Shown here: positions 1 through 12,087 of the stretch, piece after piece | How positions within the stretch are numbered: the stretch's first letter is position 1 | Layout: every line of letters begins with the position of its first letter | NCBI GenBank assembly: GCA_947652605.1 | Contig: OX393578.1 | Span: 33,113,470 to 33,177,469 of the forward strand | DNA from: Elmis aenea | Taxonomy: Eukaryota > Arthropoda > Insecta > Coleoptera > Elmidae | Reading direction: 5' to 3' | DNA: 64,000 nucleotides | Position numbers and translations under genes: made by a program | Notes under the pieces: generated by a model | Databases searched by the model: none | What the model was told of the DNA's origin: nothing | What the model saw: only the letters and a program-made list of their open reading frames with translations

Positions 1-1866
1 TTTTTGATAAACTACATAGCATAATTAAAAATTTCTTTAAGTATTCTTGTTAATGAAAGAAAATAATCAACAAATATTATTTTTGTTTTTATCTTGAACA
101 AATGTATTTACATTTAGATTTTCCATTCCATATCAACAATGTCGTTAAATAATAGCAAATGCAATGTATGTTTCCCTTTATAAAAAATCAAAAAATGGAA
201 ACTCAAAAGTTTTCGTGATTCAGTCTCAAATTATTAATTACGCCAGAGATTAGTGTTTCAAGATATTTTACTAGATAAAAACTTTGAGACAATAATGGCA
301 TTGAACTCACTACATATCATCATTATAAATTATTATCTACCATTATACAACATGAAAAAAACGCGGAAACCTCAAAGGTTGTAAAAACTACTTACAATTA
401 AGTGTAAAAGTTAATTTTTAGCTTTTATGTGTTGGCAATTGTTTTTAATAATCAACCGTTGGTTATTTTAGGTCTATAAAATATTTATATTAGATCTTGT
501 ACCTTGATTATTGGAAATAAATTTGGCGAATGAGCGATATTATAAAAGCCGCCAATAGTTTGTTTTGAAGTAGTCTGTATATAATTTTACAGGCTAAGTA
601 TCGTTTGAGACTTCTTTATTGCGTATATGCAATACAATTAATAATTAGTTTGCTGCAATATTACTAAATAACATCAAAATAAGCGCACGGCTTGTTTATT
701 AAATTATCAGTTCAAGAAAAAGACCAATTTTTGTATGCAATTAAGTTAAAGGCTTATATTTTAGCCTTGATTGTGATAAGTAATAACTGGTTTTAGTAGT
801 AGATTTATATGTATTTGATCGGGGATATACCTGCTTTTAAAAATAATCACTCGTTTTCATTAACGACATGCATCATAAAGAAGAAAAAGTATTACGAAGT
901 TTGCAATTATCAATATTTAACCGGAGACTTTTAATTTACGTCAAGTAACGCGTGTATGTGTTTATATTTACAATGACGAACCAAGAAACTTTTACACAAT
1001 AAAATAGTTTTTTCAATATTTTCCATCAGTATAATGACATAATACCCACATATAAACGCAAAAAACATGCAATAAAAACAAATAATATGTGTACATCACA
1101 AATGTAAAATAATCTTCACATAATTAGTTGATTGTAAGTTATTGAAGTTGTATTCGTTGCGAAATGTTAGTCGATTCTTTTAAAGCGATTTTTATTTTAG
1201 AGGCTTTCATATTTCATTATTAGTTTATTGTTAGTTTAGGAGTGATTCAACTATTATTGTCCCACAACATAAAACACTGATTTATGCAGCACAAGGAGCC
1301 TAATGGTAATCCTTGCCATTGAAGTAGAACTGCACAATCGAGTGTTTTTATTGTAAGTTTACATATTAGCATATTACAATATAAGCCCGAACTTATTATG
1401 ACGCAAGTAACAAAAATAAATGTTGCTATATGTAATACACTTATTTTAAAATAAGATAAAAAGACTAAAACCTCGGTATGCTCGGATAATAAAGTAAACA
1501 AAAAACGATAATTATTATTAGTACCTACAGTTTATGCAAAACAAATAGTTTCTTTAGAAAAAATTTATAACTTGTACGTAATTCAGAAATTTCGGCATCT
1601 CCTTGAAAAGGGTCTTTGTCTTTTGAACAATAAAATCAAGGGTAAAAATGGCAATATTAATATCTTAAATTTGTCTTCACTGCGCGCCATTTTTGTTTAT
1701 AGTTAAATTTTCAACGAAAAGCGTCGGTTTGCGATGTGGCAAATAAACAAGCGCAGTTAGAATAAACAACAAATCTATTTACATAAAAGTGTGAACTAAT
1801 GATCCAAATGTACTGTAATATAAAAATTAAATTTAGAATCTTTTGTTTTGGCTTGAAATGAAATTA
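1..1866. other. Hnf4 intron, no feature seen
   Basis: AT-rich sequence downstream of the last visible Hnf4 exon, presumed intronic. No HNF4-like exon, RNA gene or recognisable element was found. The 84-codon open frame on the minus strand at 1247-1501 has no domain-like character. Confidence 0.5.
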
Positions 1867-2542
1867 TACAGGTTGGTCCACATAGAATGACCACTATTGG
1901 GATCTAGTAAACCGGAAGAGCTACAAAGAATTTAAATTACACAAATTGTTTCCCTTTCTGAGACCTATTTAGTGATGCTTTAATGTTTAAAAAATGTTTC
2001 ATTGCACGTTAGATACTACTTGATGGTACAAAAATATTTTTGGGGAAGAAGTTATAGATTTTTTAACGCACTGTGAAAACATTCATTTGTTTTAATATTG
2101 TTTAAATTCTTAGATACCTTACAAACTTGCATTTTTTAAATGGAAACCATAGTTGGCTATGATCTCCTTTTTAATAATATAAGGTTTAATGTATTTATTT
2201 TGATATTTAGCCTCAAAACAAATTAAATTCATCAAAAAGTCCCTATGAAGCTATAGAGTGTCATGTTAATAAACAATATTGAAACAAATGAATGTTTTCA
2301 TTTTACAGTGTGTAAGAAAATCTTTTTCAAAAATATGTTTGTACCATCAACTTATTAACGATTTTAAAAAAAATGCCAATTTAGATTTTTGTTTATTATC
2401 TAGTGTGCGATAAAACTTTAAAAAAAATTAAAGCATCACGGAATAGGTCTCAGAAAAGGAAACAATTTGCCTAATTTAAACTTCTTTGTATCTCGTTCTG
2501 TTTACGAGATTCCAATAGTGACTCTTCTATGTGGACCCTGTA
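1867..2542. mobile_element. foldback element, 676 bp, TA-flanked
   Basis: The left end reads TACAGGTTGGTCCACATAG and the right end is its approximate reverse complement, ending in GGACCCTGTA. TA flanks both sides (1865-1866, 2543-2544). The arms (for example the segment with GAGACCTATT near 1960 and its mirror near 2445) pair over most of the length, so the whole element can fold into a hairpin. No coding capacity was seen. Confidence 0.85.
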
Positions 2543-3770
2543 TATTATTAAAATATTAGAAATTAATCACATTACATACGGGCTACAAAAAAAGATATTA
2601 GGGGTGATATTTCAAAAATGGTAAGTGATTAAAAAAATCTAAAATAACAGTTAAAATTTACATTAAAAAACACTTTAAAAAAGTACTAATAAAATTGACT
2701 AGACCGGAAATGACATTTTCCTCATAGGTTAAACAAACTAAGGACTTGTTCTGATTCAAATGATATCTTAGAGTTTAAAATTGTATAGCTAAAAAATTCA
2801 AGAAATTGGAACGAAACTCGATGTAATTCAATTTAAATTATAACCTGTGACATAATAAATTCGCTCTATTAAAATTAAATCTCGTCTTCTAAATTAAGCT
2901 GTGGTTCCGATAAATTAAAAGTTTTGAAAGCGATCTTATGTTTATTTACTATCACCAGTTGTTTTAAATTTAAAATACAAAATAATAGTTAATTATTGAT
3001 ACACATTTCGTTGAAAGTGGTTTCAGGTCCAGATTCCATACATAATGTATGCACCAATGTTAGTAAATGCTCAACGAATGTTAAAGCAATGGACGATTTG
3101 TTCCTTAACCTATTAAGTAGCTGCTTGATTTAGTCTAAGGCTAGAAAAAATTGTATGTGCTTAACTATTTAAAGCAATCTGTAAAACAGTTTGATTTAAA
3201 AAAAATCACAGTTAAGCTCAGCATATAAATTAATTGATACTTTGACTACACGTGGTAATTATTATTTACACTTTATGGAATATAATGTTGACGTTATAAT
3301 GTAGCTAACAAATAAATTTTTATGAAACATTAAAAGTGGAAATTACAGTATAAACTAGTTTTTTAAGCTGTTTAGTAGATTAACCCATAAATAATAATAA
3401 CAATCGACATTTACATGTGTAAATATTCGTTATCAACTAATTTTAATATGATTTATAAGTCTAAATTGTGCCAAATTCCAGTAGAATTGCGAACAGATTT
3501 CACTGATTGTGTAAAACACGTTCCTAGGTCAGTGAAATGGCATACATTTATCACTTGTTTAGCATATAAATTATCATATTTCTTCTCAACAATTAAATCG
3601 AGTATAAGTACAGGAAAAGGATAAAAAAAAAGTATAAAGAGATTGGTATTCGATTGAATATATAAATATACACGCTATGACTCGCTAAAATATTTATAAT
3701 ATTCGTCTTTTACATATTTAAATTGTTCATTCAAAAATAATAAATTGACCATAACAATACCCAACTAATA

Positions 3771-4458
3771 TACAGGGTGTGTAAAAATTGGCGGAAGCGC
3801 TACACGTGGCGATGTTCCTCGTAAAATTCTAAGTCGAAAATCTTAAAACGAAAATGTTGTACCATGCTTGCTGTGTCAGCAAGAGGTCCTCAAAGTTTTG
3901 ACATTTAGTCCTTTAAAAAGCGTTATTATTTAATATTTTTTAATGAAAAAGCTGCAATTTGGAATAAAAATAAATTTCGAACAGTATTTTTTCCTAGATA
4001 TTGTGTTCTTCCTTTCAAAAATTGGTGTTGAAAATATGTAAATCACTGATTTGAATGAAAATAATACATATGGCAACATTGTCATTAGCTATCATCTCTG
4101 TTTTTCTCGTAATTATTTCTAGTTTGTGTTTTACGATACCAAAAAGTTTGCAGCTATGTTTACGAACTGAAGGCTTTCAGTTCGAACAAAAATTGTAAAT
4201 ACCTCAGCTATGTTTACGAACTGAAGGCTTTCAGTTCGAACAAAAACTGTAAATACCTAAGTAAAAATTGCTGATAAAAAAATATCGAAACGCAAATCGA
4301 TGTATGCAATGCTGCCAGTTTTTTTTTTTTTTTCTTTAAATGGTTCCTGAGGCCATAGGAAACATGGTACAACATTTTTGTATCAAGATTTTCGACTTAA
4401 AATTTTACGGAGAACATCGTCACGTGTAGCGCTTCCGCCAATTTATACACACCCTGTA
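3771..4458. mobile_element. foldback element, family A copy 1 (688 bp)
   Basis: The ends are TACAGGGTGTGTAAAAATTG and its mirror, followed inward by GGCGGAAGCGCTACACGTG on both sides. TA flanks it at 3769-3770 and 4459-4460. The arms differ at several positions. The middle holds a 54-bp tandem duplication (4151-4258). Other copies are at 46338 and 52351. No coding capacity. Confidence 0.9.
4151..4258. repeat. 54-bp tandem duplication inside foldback
   Basis: Two nearly identical units (4151-4204 and 4205-4258) each contain a near-perfect 22-bp inverted repeat around GAAGGCTTTC. The copy at 52351-52983 has this unit once and in the opposite orientation, so duplication happened after that copy and this one separated. 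Confidence 0.85.
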
Positions 4459-4513
4459 TAGTTAAAACAAGTGACTATCAAACATTTAAAACTATAATAA
4501 ACAAAAGTCAATA

Positions 4514-6331
4514 TACAGGGTGCGCCATTACTGCGATAAAGTCCATTATTGCCCTTAATGTCAACTTAATAAAAAAAAGTTTTTAATGAAACTTATAGTA
4601 TTTCTACACGTGCATGTTTTAAAATTAGTTTCAAGTATACAGGGGGTTTCATAAAAGTGGGGCGTCACTAAAGGTATTTTTTTTAAATTGAACACCCAGT
4701 ATATTTTTGCATAATCGAATTCAGCAAGAAAATCTCCATATGACAGTATTTTGTTTTTTTCATTTTTTTGCGACGTTGCCAATTTATCTTAAAAAATCTT
4801 TGAATTTCCAGAAAAACAGGGTACAATACTTGTCAAGAGCACAACGTTATGAATAATAATTGGCAAATGATATTTTGCACATACAAAGTCAAAAGGTGTA
4901 GTCACAGTCTAAATACATCAAAATTAATTTATATTATACAGGGTGTTTCTTATAGATGTGCCAACTTCCCAATTTTCAAACATCAATAACTTTATTTTTT
5001 CAAATGGAATACCCTGTATATTATTACGTCATTTTGTTGCATTTTTGTTTTTCTTCAACTTTTCTTAATACTTACCTATACCTAAAATGAATATTTTCTG
5101 AGATATTTACATTTTACTTATTCTTATAAGCGTTGTGTAGGAATTTCCTAGTTTTCTCGGAGTAGGCCCCGACTTTGACAATAGAAACAATAATTTCTGT
5201 AGTAACAAATGTCAGAGTTAATTGGTGTCAATTGTTAAAACATAAATAAATGAGTATAACATATTTAATAGGAATTTTCCAAAAAAAGAATTGATTGATG
5301 CGGTCTATGTTCAGGGTGGCGTATTTTCGATGCCCATACAGGGGGGGTATCTCGGTTATTATCAGAGATAGAAAAAAACTAAGTACGTAGTCTCGATTTC
5401 TTTTTTCGAGAGGAATTTATTGTCGTAAACAGATTTTTGATCTTTTTTAATTTTCGAAATATAGTTTTTTTTTTTAATCTCTGATAATTACCGAAATACC
5501 CCCCCTGTATGGTCATCGAAAGTACGCCACCCTAAACATAGACCGTATCAATGAATTCTTTTTTGGAAAATTCATATTGCATATGTTATACTCATTTATT
5601 TATGTTTTAACAATTGACACCAATTAACTCTGACATTTGTTACTACAGAAATTATTGTTTCTATTGTCAAAGACGGGGCCTACTCCGAGAAAACTAGGAA
5701 ATTCCTACACAACGCTTATAAGAATAAGTAAAATGTAAATATCTAAAAACATATTCATTTTAGGTATAGGTAAGTATTAAGAAAAGTTGAAGAAAAACAA
5801 AAATGCAACAAAATGACGTAATAATATACAGGGTGTTCCATTTGAAAAAATAAAGTTATTGATGTTTGAAAATTGGGAAGTTGGCACATCTATAAGAAAC
5901 CTCCTGTATAATATAAATTAATTTTGATGTATTTAGACTATGACTACACCTTTTGACTTTGTATGTGCAAAATATCATTTGCCAATTATTATTCATAACG
6001 TTGTGCTCTTGACAAGTATTGTACCCTGTTTTTCTGGAAATTCAAAGATTTTTTAAGATAAATTGGCAACGTCGCAAAAAAATGAAAAAAACAAAATACT
6101 GTCATACGGAGATTTTCTTGCTGAATTCGATTATGCAAAAATATACTGGGTGTTCAATTTAAAAAAAATACCTTTAGTGACGCCCCACTTTTATGAAACC
6201 CCCTGTATACTTGAAACTAATTTTAAAACATGCACGTGTAGAAATACTATAGGTTTCATTAAAAACTTTTTTTTATTAAGTTGACATTAAGGGCAATAAT
6301 GGACTTTATCGCACCAATGGCGCACCCTGTA
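4514..6331. mobile_element. long foldback element, 1.8 kb, near-identical arms
   Basis: The left end is TACAGGGTGCGCCATTACTG and the right end mirrors it. The arms are about 0.85 kb each around a short centre near 5420. They are so similar that the same 73-codon open frame appears in both, on opposite strands, with one residue different. Inside each arm are further CAGGGTG-type ends (about 4937-5031 and 5826-5913, and about 5338 and 5505), so the arms look composite. The left flank is TA; the right flank is TG, so one duplicate base has changed. No protein-like coding region. Confidence 0.9.
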
Positions 6332-6882
6332 TGCACGTTTTTGAATATTTAGCTCTGGGACGTTACAAGTTTTATTCATTTCTTATTAAAGAAAGACAAT
6401 TTATAACGAAACAGGCAACTTTTACCCAAATTCTAAACGTTTAACATATTTATATATTAATGAACGGCTACTTTAAGAGAAAACTAACGTTAAACACAAA
6501 CCTATACCATAACAAAATAGCTCTTAAAAAAAAAACTTTCTCTAAAAAACTGTTTTGCAAACTGTAGAATTTAATTCAGACATTTTTAATTGGGAATGAA
6601 ATATTTTTTATCTCGAATTTCATAAAGAAGCCGACTAAGGATTTTAATAAAGAAGTTGATTTACACTTCAATGAAAAGGAAAAGTTGCATAAAAACCCAC
6701 GAGGAACATTGTTTGATTACCACATACGGCAATGTTGGTTAATGTCAAGTTTCCAATCAATAGAAAGTACGCACGTAAAAAAATAATCAAAAATATTTTA
6801 TTCCACATTCAACAACGTTCTAGCCTTAGAAATGAATGATTGTGATGCACCATAAAATTTAAAATTCATATTTAACACTTAC

Positions 6883-7003
6883 CGGGAGAATGTTTCGTGA
6901 TAATGCAGTTATTTCCTAATAAAAGGATATCTTTGAGGTGCATGGACCGACGTGCTAATCCGAGAAGAAGATGCTCTCCAGCGTGCGCCCGTAATAACGC
7001 AAC
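6883..7003 (-). CDS. Hnf4: HNF4 exon: LBD core, last visible exon
   Basis: This 121-nt exon follows a long T tract and a TGCAG acceptor, and continues directly from LQLDDQ of the previous exon. It reads [15 protein letters not shown], then [16 protein letters not shown], matching the insect HNF4 LBD (helices 4-6, including the ligand-pocket region). It ends with ITKHSP plus one base at an ideal GTAAGT donor. Residues are 194-233 in the numbering from 27966. The + strand ORF over the same bases (6897-7109) is a shadow. The following exon should begin with two bases finishing a G-starting codon and continue toward the helix 7-12 region; nothing fitting was found down to position 1. Confidence 0.94.
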
Positions 7004-7964
7004 CTGCAAAAAAAAAGACGAACTTAAGTTGAAAAATGGCCATCTACCCCTTGCTCAGAACGGCGTTTTCGCTATATCCCAACCTAAACTTATTGATATT
7101 ATCATTTAATATAGGTACCCAATTTTTCTGTTAAGCTATTTTTATAAAACGATTGGGTGGTTCATCAACAAATACGAGTTTGAAAATAAACGCAGCCGCC
7201 GAAAACAAAAAATTAAATGCCTGCCCAGTGCCCACTAGATATTATCGCACGTTCGTAGATGTTACATATACAGTGCTAGACAAAAGTATGGACACAGGCA
7301 AATATTTAAAATAGCGGCTCTTAACCTTTTAATTAACTCCATTGAAAGAAAAGCTCGGTAATTTTGGTACGACCACCATTTACAAATATAATTCTCCCGC
7401 AACATATTAAATTGTAATGAATGAGCAATTAAGTATAAGGAAGGGGTTCTCGACCTAATTAAAGTCGCGAGCGAATATGAGGCTGGAAAAAAATTGGTGG
7501 GCCACGTTCAAAGAGAAGGTAAACATTTGGGTATTACGTGTGTCACATTTAAACATTAAACAATTAAATTATAATAAATGATTATAATTACAAAAATTAT
7601 CAAATATAATTTCCCTCGAGAGATTTTATTCCTAAATTGATTTAAAAACTTGAAAAACAGTAATAATTTTGCAAAATCTTTGAAATTATTGCGATTTTTG
7701 GCGGTACATTTTATTTATCATTTTCTCAGAGTTGGGTCTGTTTGACGATGTTCCCATTCGTAAGAAATCATCAAGGTTGGTATTGGTAAGTAAGTAATGA
7801 TTTGCATAGATATGTAGAAACAAAAAAGGATTTAATTTTATAGGCTCCATTTTTAAAAAGCTCATATTTTATGGATCAACTAGATTTCAGAAATCTTCAT
7901 ATGTAGCATGAGATGTCAATATAAAGTCGTTTTAAAGCTCTAAAATCTCTTCTTGATAATCTGT
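7004..7964. other. Hnf4 intron with one Tc1-like terminus
   Basis: Intron sequence between LBD exons. At 7269 a TA is followed by CAGTGCTAGACAAAAGTATG, the kind of terminus seen on Tc1/mariner-type elements, but no matching opposite end was found nearby. Nothing else is recognisable. Confidence 0.4.
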
Positions 7965-8373
7965 CTTATTGTTGTAAATAGCGAAAAAGATTATAAAGAT
8001 TATAAAGATTATTTTTAGATAATTTATGTAGATTTTGAAATTACTAAAAAAAAATTTTCTTTTTTTTAAATGGAAGCTATGGCCTATTTAAATTCCTTAT
8101 TTTTTTCCCATGACAAATATATAAGGGTTTATGTATTTATTTTCAATAATACGCAAGTTACAAAGGTTTTTCAATTTTTTTAAAGATGAAAAACAAAAAG
8201 TAGGCTGTACAAACAAAAAAAAAACAATAAAAACAGGAAATGATAGAATATATTTGAGAACTGTTCTGAGTTTGTCCCAAAACACTGCACATTTTTGGTA
8301 ATTTAACAGTTTCTCTATCTTGACTAATAAGCGAGATACCCATGTAATCCCATCGAATTTGGACCACCATGTA
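7965..8373. mobile_element. foldback family B, truncated copy
   Basis: The right part of the family best seen at 33736-34371: GGAAGCTATGGCCTATTTAA (8071), then the arm ending in CATCGAATTTGGACCACC and a mutated terminus ATGTA at 8369-8373. The left arm survives only in part. The ORFs at 8097-8285 and 8158-8385 are open frames in the arm and match similar frames in other copies; they are not genes. Confidence 0.75.
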
Positions 8374-8377
8374 CAAG

Positions 8378-8848
8378 CAGGGCATGAAACCGGTTTTTTA
8401 AACCGGTTAACCGTTATTTTTTGTCAGAAAAAGTGATTTTTAACCGAAACCGTTATTTTTAAAGGCCAAAAAAACGGTAACCTTTAACCAAAATAATAAA
8501 AAACCGGTTTTTTAAACATCTTTTTTAATAAAAATTACGATGAAAAATACAAACTCTGTATTATATGCGATTAGTTTACCAGAAGCCATTACTGAACGCT
8601 TGATTGTACATTTATTATAAAATTATAAATAAATAATATCTTTTCATCCTTTGCATTCCTGATCTGAATAATTTTAAAAACCGGTTAATTTAACCGGTTT
8701 TTTAAACCGGTTTATAATTTAAATCGGTTTTTTACACTAAACCGGTTTTTTACGAATAAAACCGGTTTTTCAACAAAAACCGTTATAAAAATAAAGTTCT
8801 CGATTTCGGTTAACCGTTAACCAAAATTTTTTTCGGTTTCGAGCCCTG
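8378..8848. mobile_element. hAT-type MITE with 8-bp target duplication (471 bp)
   Basis: The ends are CAGGGCATGAAACCGG and, inverted, CGGTTTCGAGCCCTG. The 8-bp direct repeat TGTACAAG flanks it at 8370-8377 and 8849-8856. Both subterminal parts are packed with the words AACCGG and CCGGTT in many orientations, a likely array of transposase binding sites. It is inserted at the very end of the truncated family B foldback. Non-coding. Confidence 0.92.
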
Positions 8849-9340
8849 TGTACAAGTATACAAGAAGAATCGATTGTGCCATATTATTACATTAGTGTTG
8901 TTGTATTAACACGCTTCGTATTTAATATAAAACATCATTCGATGGTACGTTGTTAATAAGTTAAAAATGCTCAAAATATTTTGTAATACAAAAATAGTAA
9001 GTTCCTGTAACTTTGAAACAAAAATAAAAATTGATACGTAGAACTAAGGTGCAATTACAAAATCATCTCGTATAGAAGAAGCCTTAGAGACTAATGCACA
9101 ATCAAAACGCATCTTACAATAATTAATTTACAACTTTCTTCACGTACCAGTTTTACGAATCACGTAGACGTAGGTTAATTACCGATGTATGTATAGGTTA
9201 TTTAAAAAACCACACACCTCCAAACATTGAACCTTATTGGAAAAGTTTCAAACACTTTGGTGATAATTGGGCAAACGCCAGAAACGATTTATAAAAACAT
9301 TTCCAACGCTTTTTTTAAACAGAGATTGTAGACTACTAAC

Positions 9341-9496
9341 CTGATCGTCCAGTTGCAGTTCTGTAAATGCTGGAATGTATTTTGCCCATTCAACTAATAT
9401 TAATAGCTGTTGTTTCATTGATTCACATACGTCGTTTATGCTGGCCAACTGTTTATTCGACAAGTCGTAATCGTTTACTGGAGAGGAACCCATTTG
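9341..9496 (-). CDS. Hnf4: HNF4 exon: start of ligand-binding domain
   Basis: This 156-nt exon (52 codons, residues 142-193) starts after a TTTTGTTACAG acceptor and ends at a CAG|GTTAGT donor, in phase 0 at both ends. It encodes the first LBD helices. DLSNKQ and [12 protein letters not shown] match the insect HNF4 helix 1 region, followed by [11 protein letters not shown] and ELQLDDQ, the nuclear-receptor LBD signature. The first ten residues ([10 protein letters not shown]) are less conserved and belong to the variable end of the hinge. Because it is a multiple of three and symmetric in phase, skipping it would keep the frame but remove the start of the LBD; whether that happens cannot be seen here. 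Confidence 0.93.
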
Positions 9497-12087
9497 CTGT
9501 AACAAAACAAAACTACATTGAAATTGTTTAATTTTTAATAGGTTTTGTTTTGTGGCACTGTATTGTAGGTCGCAAAGCCCCGATATATTCGCTAATTAAT
9601 AAACAGCTAATGTTAACTAACAATTTAAAAAAACTATTTAATGGACTTAAAGTGCATGAGTTTACATTGCTTTTAATTCTCTCTTGGTATGTTTTAAATA
9701 CTATGCAGTTTAATAGCATATCAATAACATAAATAAAATCCAACGTTGATTATCTTCACGACCCTTAGTTGCAACCAATTTAAAAGTATAGGTACCGATA
9801 AAATACGATTTCTCGAGTATTTTATGTAAGCCAAGGGTAAAAAAATGCTATAGAATTGCTTTAGGTGAACGATAAAAACTGAAGTTTTACCATCGTTTTA
9901 AGTACCTAGGTTGGATTTTAAAAACGCTGTTTGTTTATTATTTTTCTAATTTATTAATTAAAATACAAAATATTGAAAGTTATGACCAACTATCCAATAT
10001 ACACGTAAACACGTAAACCATAAAGTTTGCATCAAATTTTAATTTTTCCATATTCAAATTTAAAGTGACCTTGTATATAATTCAATAATAAGGAAATAAC
10101 ACGTTTATGAAAAAGTCTTAATTTTATTGTTCAATAAATATTTTGCCATTTATGCGGGGTTCTTACAAAAACAAAAGCCAATTTGAAATGTAATAATTTA
10201 ATATCGAATCCAATATAAATTCCTGTTACTCACTCATCAAAAATATTTAACCTCATTACGAAACAAAAATAAAAACCACCAAATGTGGAAATCGCATAAC
10301 AAGGTTATTATCAAAAATATTAATTTAAAAAAATTACAAGGTTAAATATCAGGTATACGTTAATCAGATTTGACGACCAAAAATATAGCTATTTACGTAA
10401 ATGCAATAAAAACCAGTGCTCACTAACCAAATAAACAATTGTAAAAATAGGAAACTCGACTTAGTCACACGTGACTAATAAAGATAAAAATTCGTAATCT
10501 ATTCCAAACATATTTTACAAAAAAAAAGTATAAAATATACAAATATTGCAAAATAAAATTATATGTTTATTTATCTGGAACAGATTTTAGTTTATTAATT
10601 ACGTATCATCAACAAACACGTAGCCTGTGGAAGCTATCTTAGACGGTATCCACACAATATTTTTTTATACCCTTTTCAATTAGAATTAATTTGCAATTGA
10701 TAGGGGCAACACTCCCAACACTGTACTTTGAGTACGTGTTTAAAAACTTTTTGTTTAGTTCAATTGTTTGATTTTACATTAATTTTACCTATAAATACTT
10801 ATAATATTTACTTTCGTCTTATATATACAGTGTGGTCCAGTAAAAAATCCCCAGCACTGTAACTTATTTATTTTGAGAGATAAAGCTTTAGTGTTTCTGA
10901 TATTTGAGGGTCACAAGTCTTCTATAAATATGGTAGTATTAAATAATATACACATTTAACTGTTTTCCAGAAATTTCATTTATAAATTTTATTTTCAGTT
11001 TTTTTAAGACACCTTATTTTTGCAAATTTAGTAAAATCTCTTAAAGTTTTTTATTAAATGATGTTACAAGTTAACTAACTTTTGTAAAAAACCTGTTTAC
11101 TAATATTTTCTCATTTAATAAAAAGCATAAACTGACTTAAATATCACATGATAGAAATCTAAAGTATTTGATCAAAAGGTGTTATTTGGATTATAAAATA
11201 ATTGTAAACTAAAATTGAAAAATCGAGTAGGTACCTAACCCAATAACGTACCTATATTTTAGTTTAATTCATGATTCTATCTATTTTTTTCACCTTATTT
11301 TCAACTTCAAGAGTTTATCGAAAACTTCTTAATAGTTTTTTATATGTTTGTTGTTTTTTTACGTGTTTATTTAATTGATGTAATTATCGCTCTTTTAATG
11401 AAAAAGTGTTTTTGCAAAACACAATTAAATTATATAGGTACCACACGACAGAAAATTTAAAGAGCTCTCAAATGACGCATTTGAAAATATAGGACATAAT
11501 TTGAAATTTATAAAGATATAATGGAAAATACCTCAAAAACAACTAAATGTACGTAAAATCTAAGACGATATACCAAAAAATGACTTGCGTTCCTCTACAT
11601 ATTTCGTAGTAAAAAACGAAAGTTCTTTTACTTAAAATAAAGAAATTACCGGGATGGAAAGTTCTGACTAGGGCACCGTGTATTCATTCTACTTAACGCT
11701 GTTTCTTGTAAAATAAAAAATAAAAAAGTATTTTCAGCACGATAAACATACCTACATGAAAAGCCGATACATTCAGTCGAGGTGATATAATATCTTGTAA
11801 AGGCACTAGTTAAAATTTAAAATATCTCAATATCAATACACACAAATAAACAAAAATTGAAAACGAAAAATACCTAGTCGAGTGTGAACATGGCCGTTTA
11901 ACAATATTGTAGTTTCGTTGTTATTATGCAAAATGTTTAAAAATTACAAGCAAAAAAAAACAACCTGAGACCGCAGTAATTAATTTTGAGGCCTACTACA
12001 ATGCACAAAAACAAACGAATTAAATCGCTCATTTGCTGCAATAATGACGTAACAATCGGTAGAGGGAGGGGAGCCGCATGAAAAGTT
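9497..12087. other. Hnf4 intron, little recognisable
   Basis: AT-rich intron sequence between the hinge and first LBD exons. One foldback-like terminus (TACAGTGTGGTCCAG at 10828) has no clear partner. The open frames at 9528-9743 and 9550-9732 lie on opposite strands of the same bases and show no family character. Confidence 0.45.

Noticed and set aside
4561..6284. Matching 73-codon open frames on opposite strands
   Set aside because: They are the two arms of one palindrome; the shared frame follows from the inverted repeat and has no protein-family character.
6897..7109. 70-codon + strand open frame
   Set aside because: It is the antisense shadow of the HNF4 LBD exon.
7269..7320. Complete Tc1 element
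   Set aside because: Only one terminus (CAGTGCTAGACAAAAGTATG) is present; no opposite end or transposase was found.
8097..8385. Similar short open frames shared by 8097-8385, 17607-17852 and 33733-33948
   Set aside because: They recur because family B foldback arms recur; no start, domain or codon signal supports a gene.
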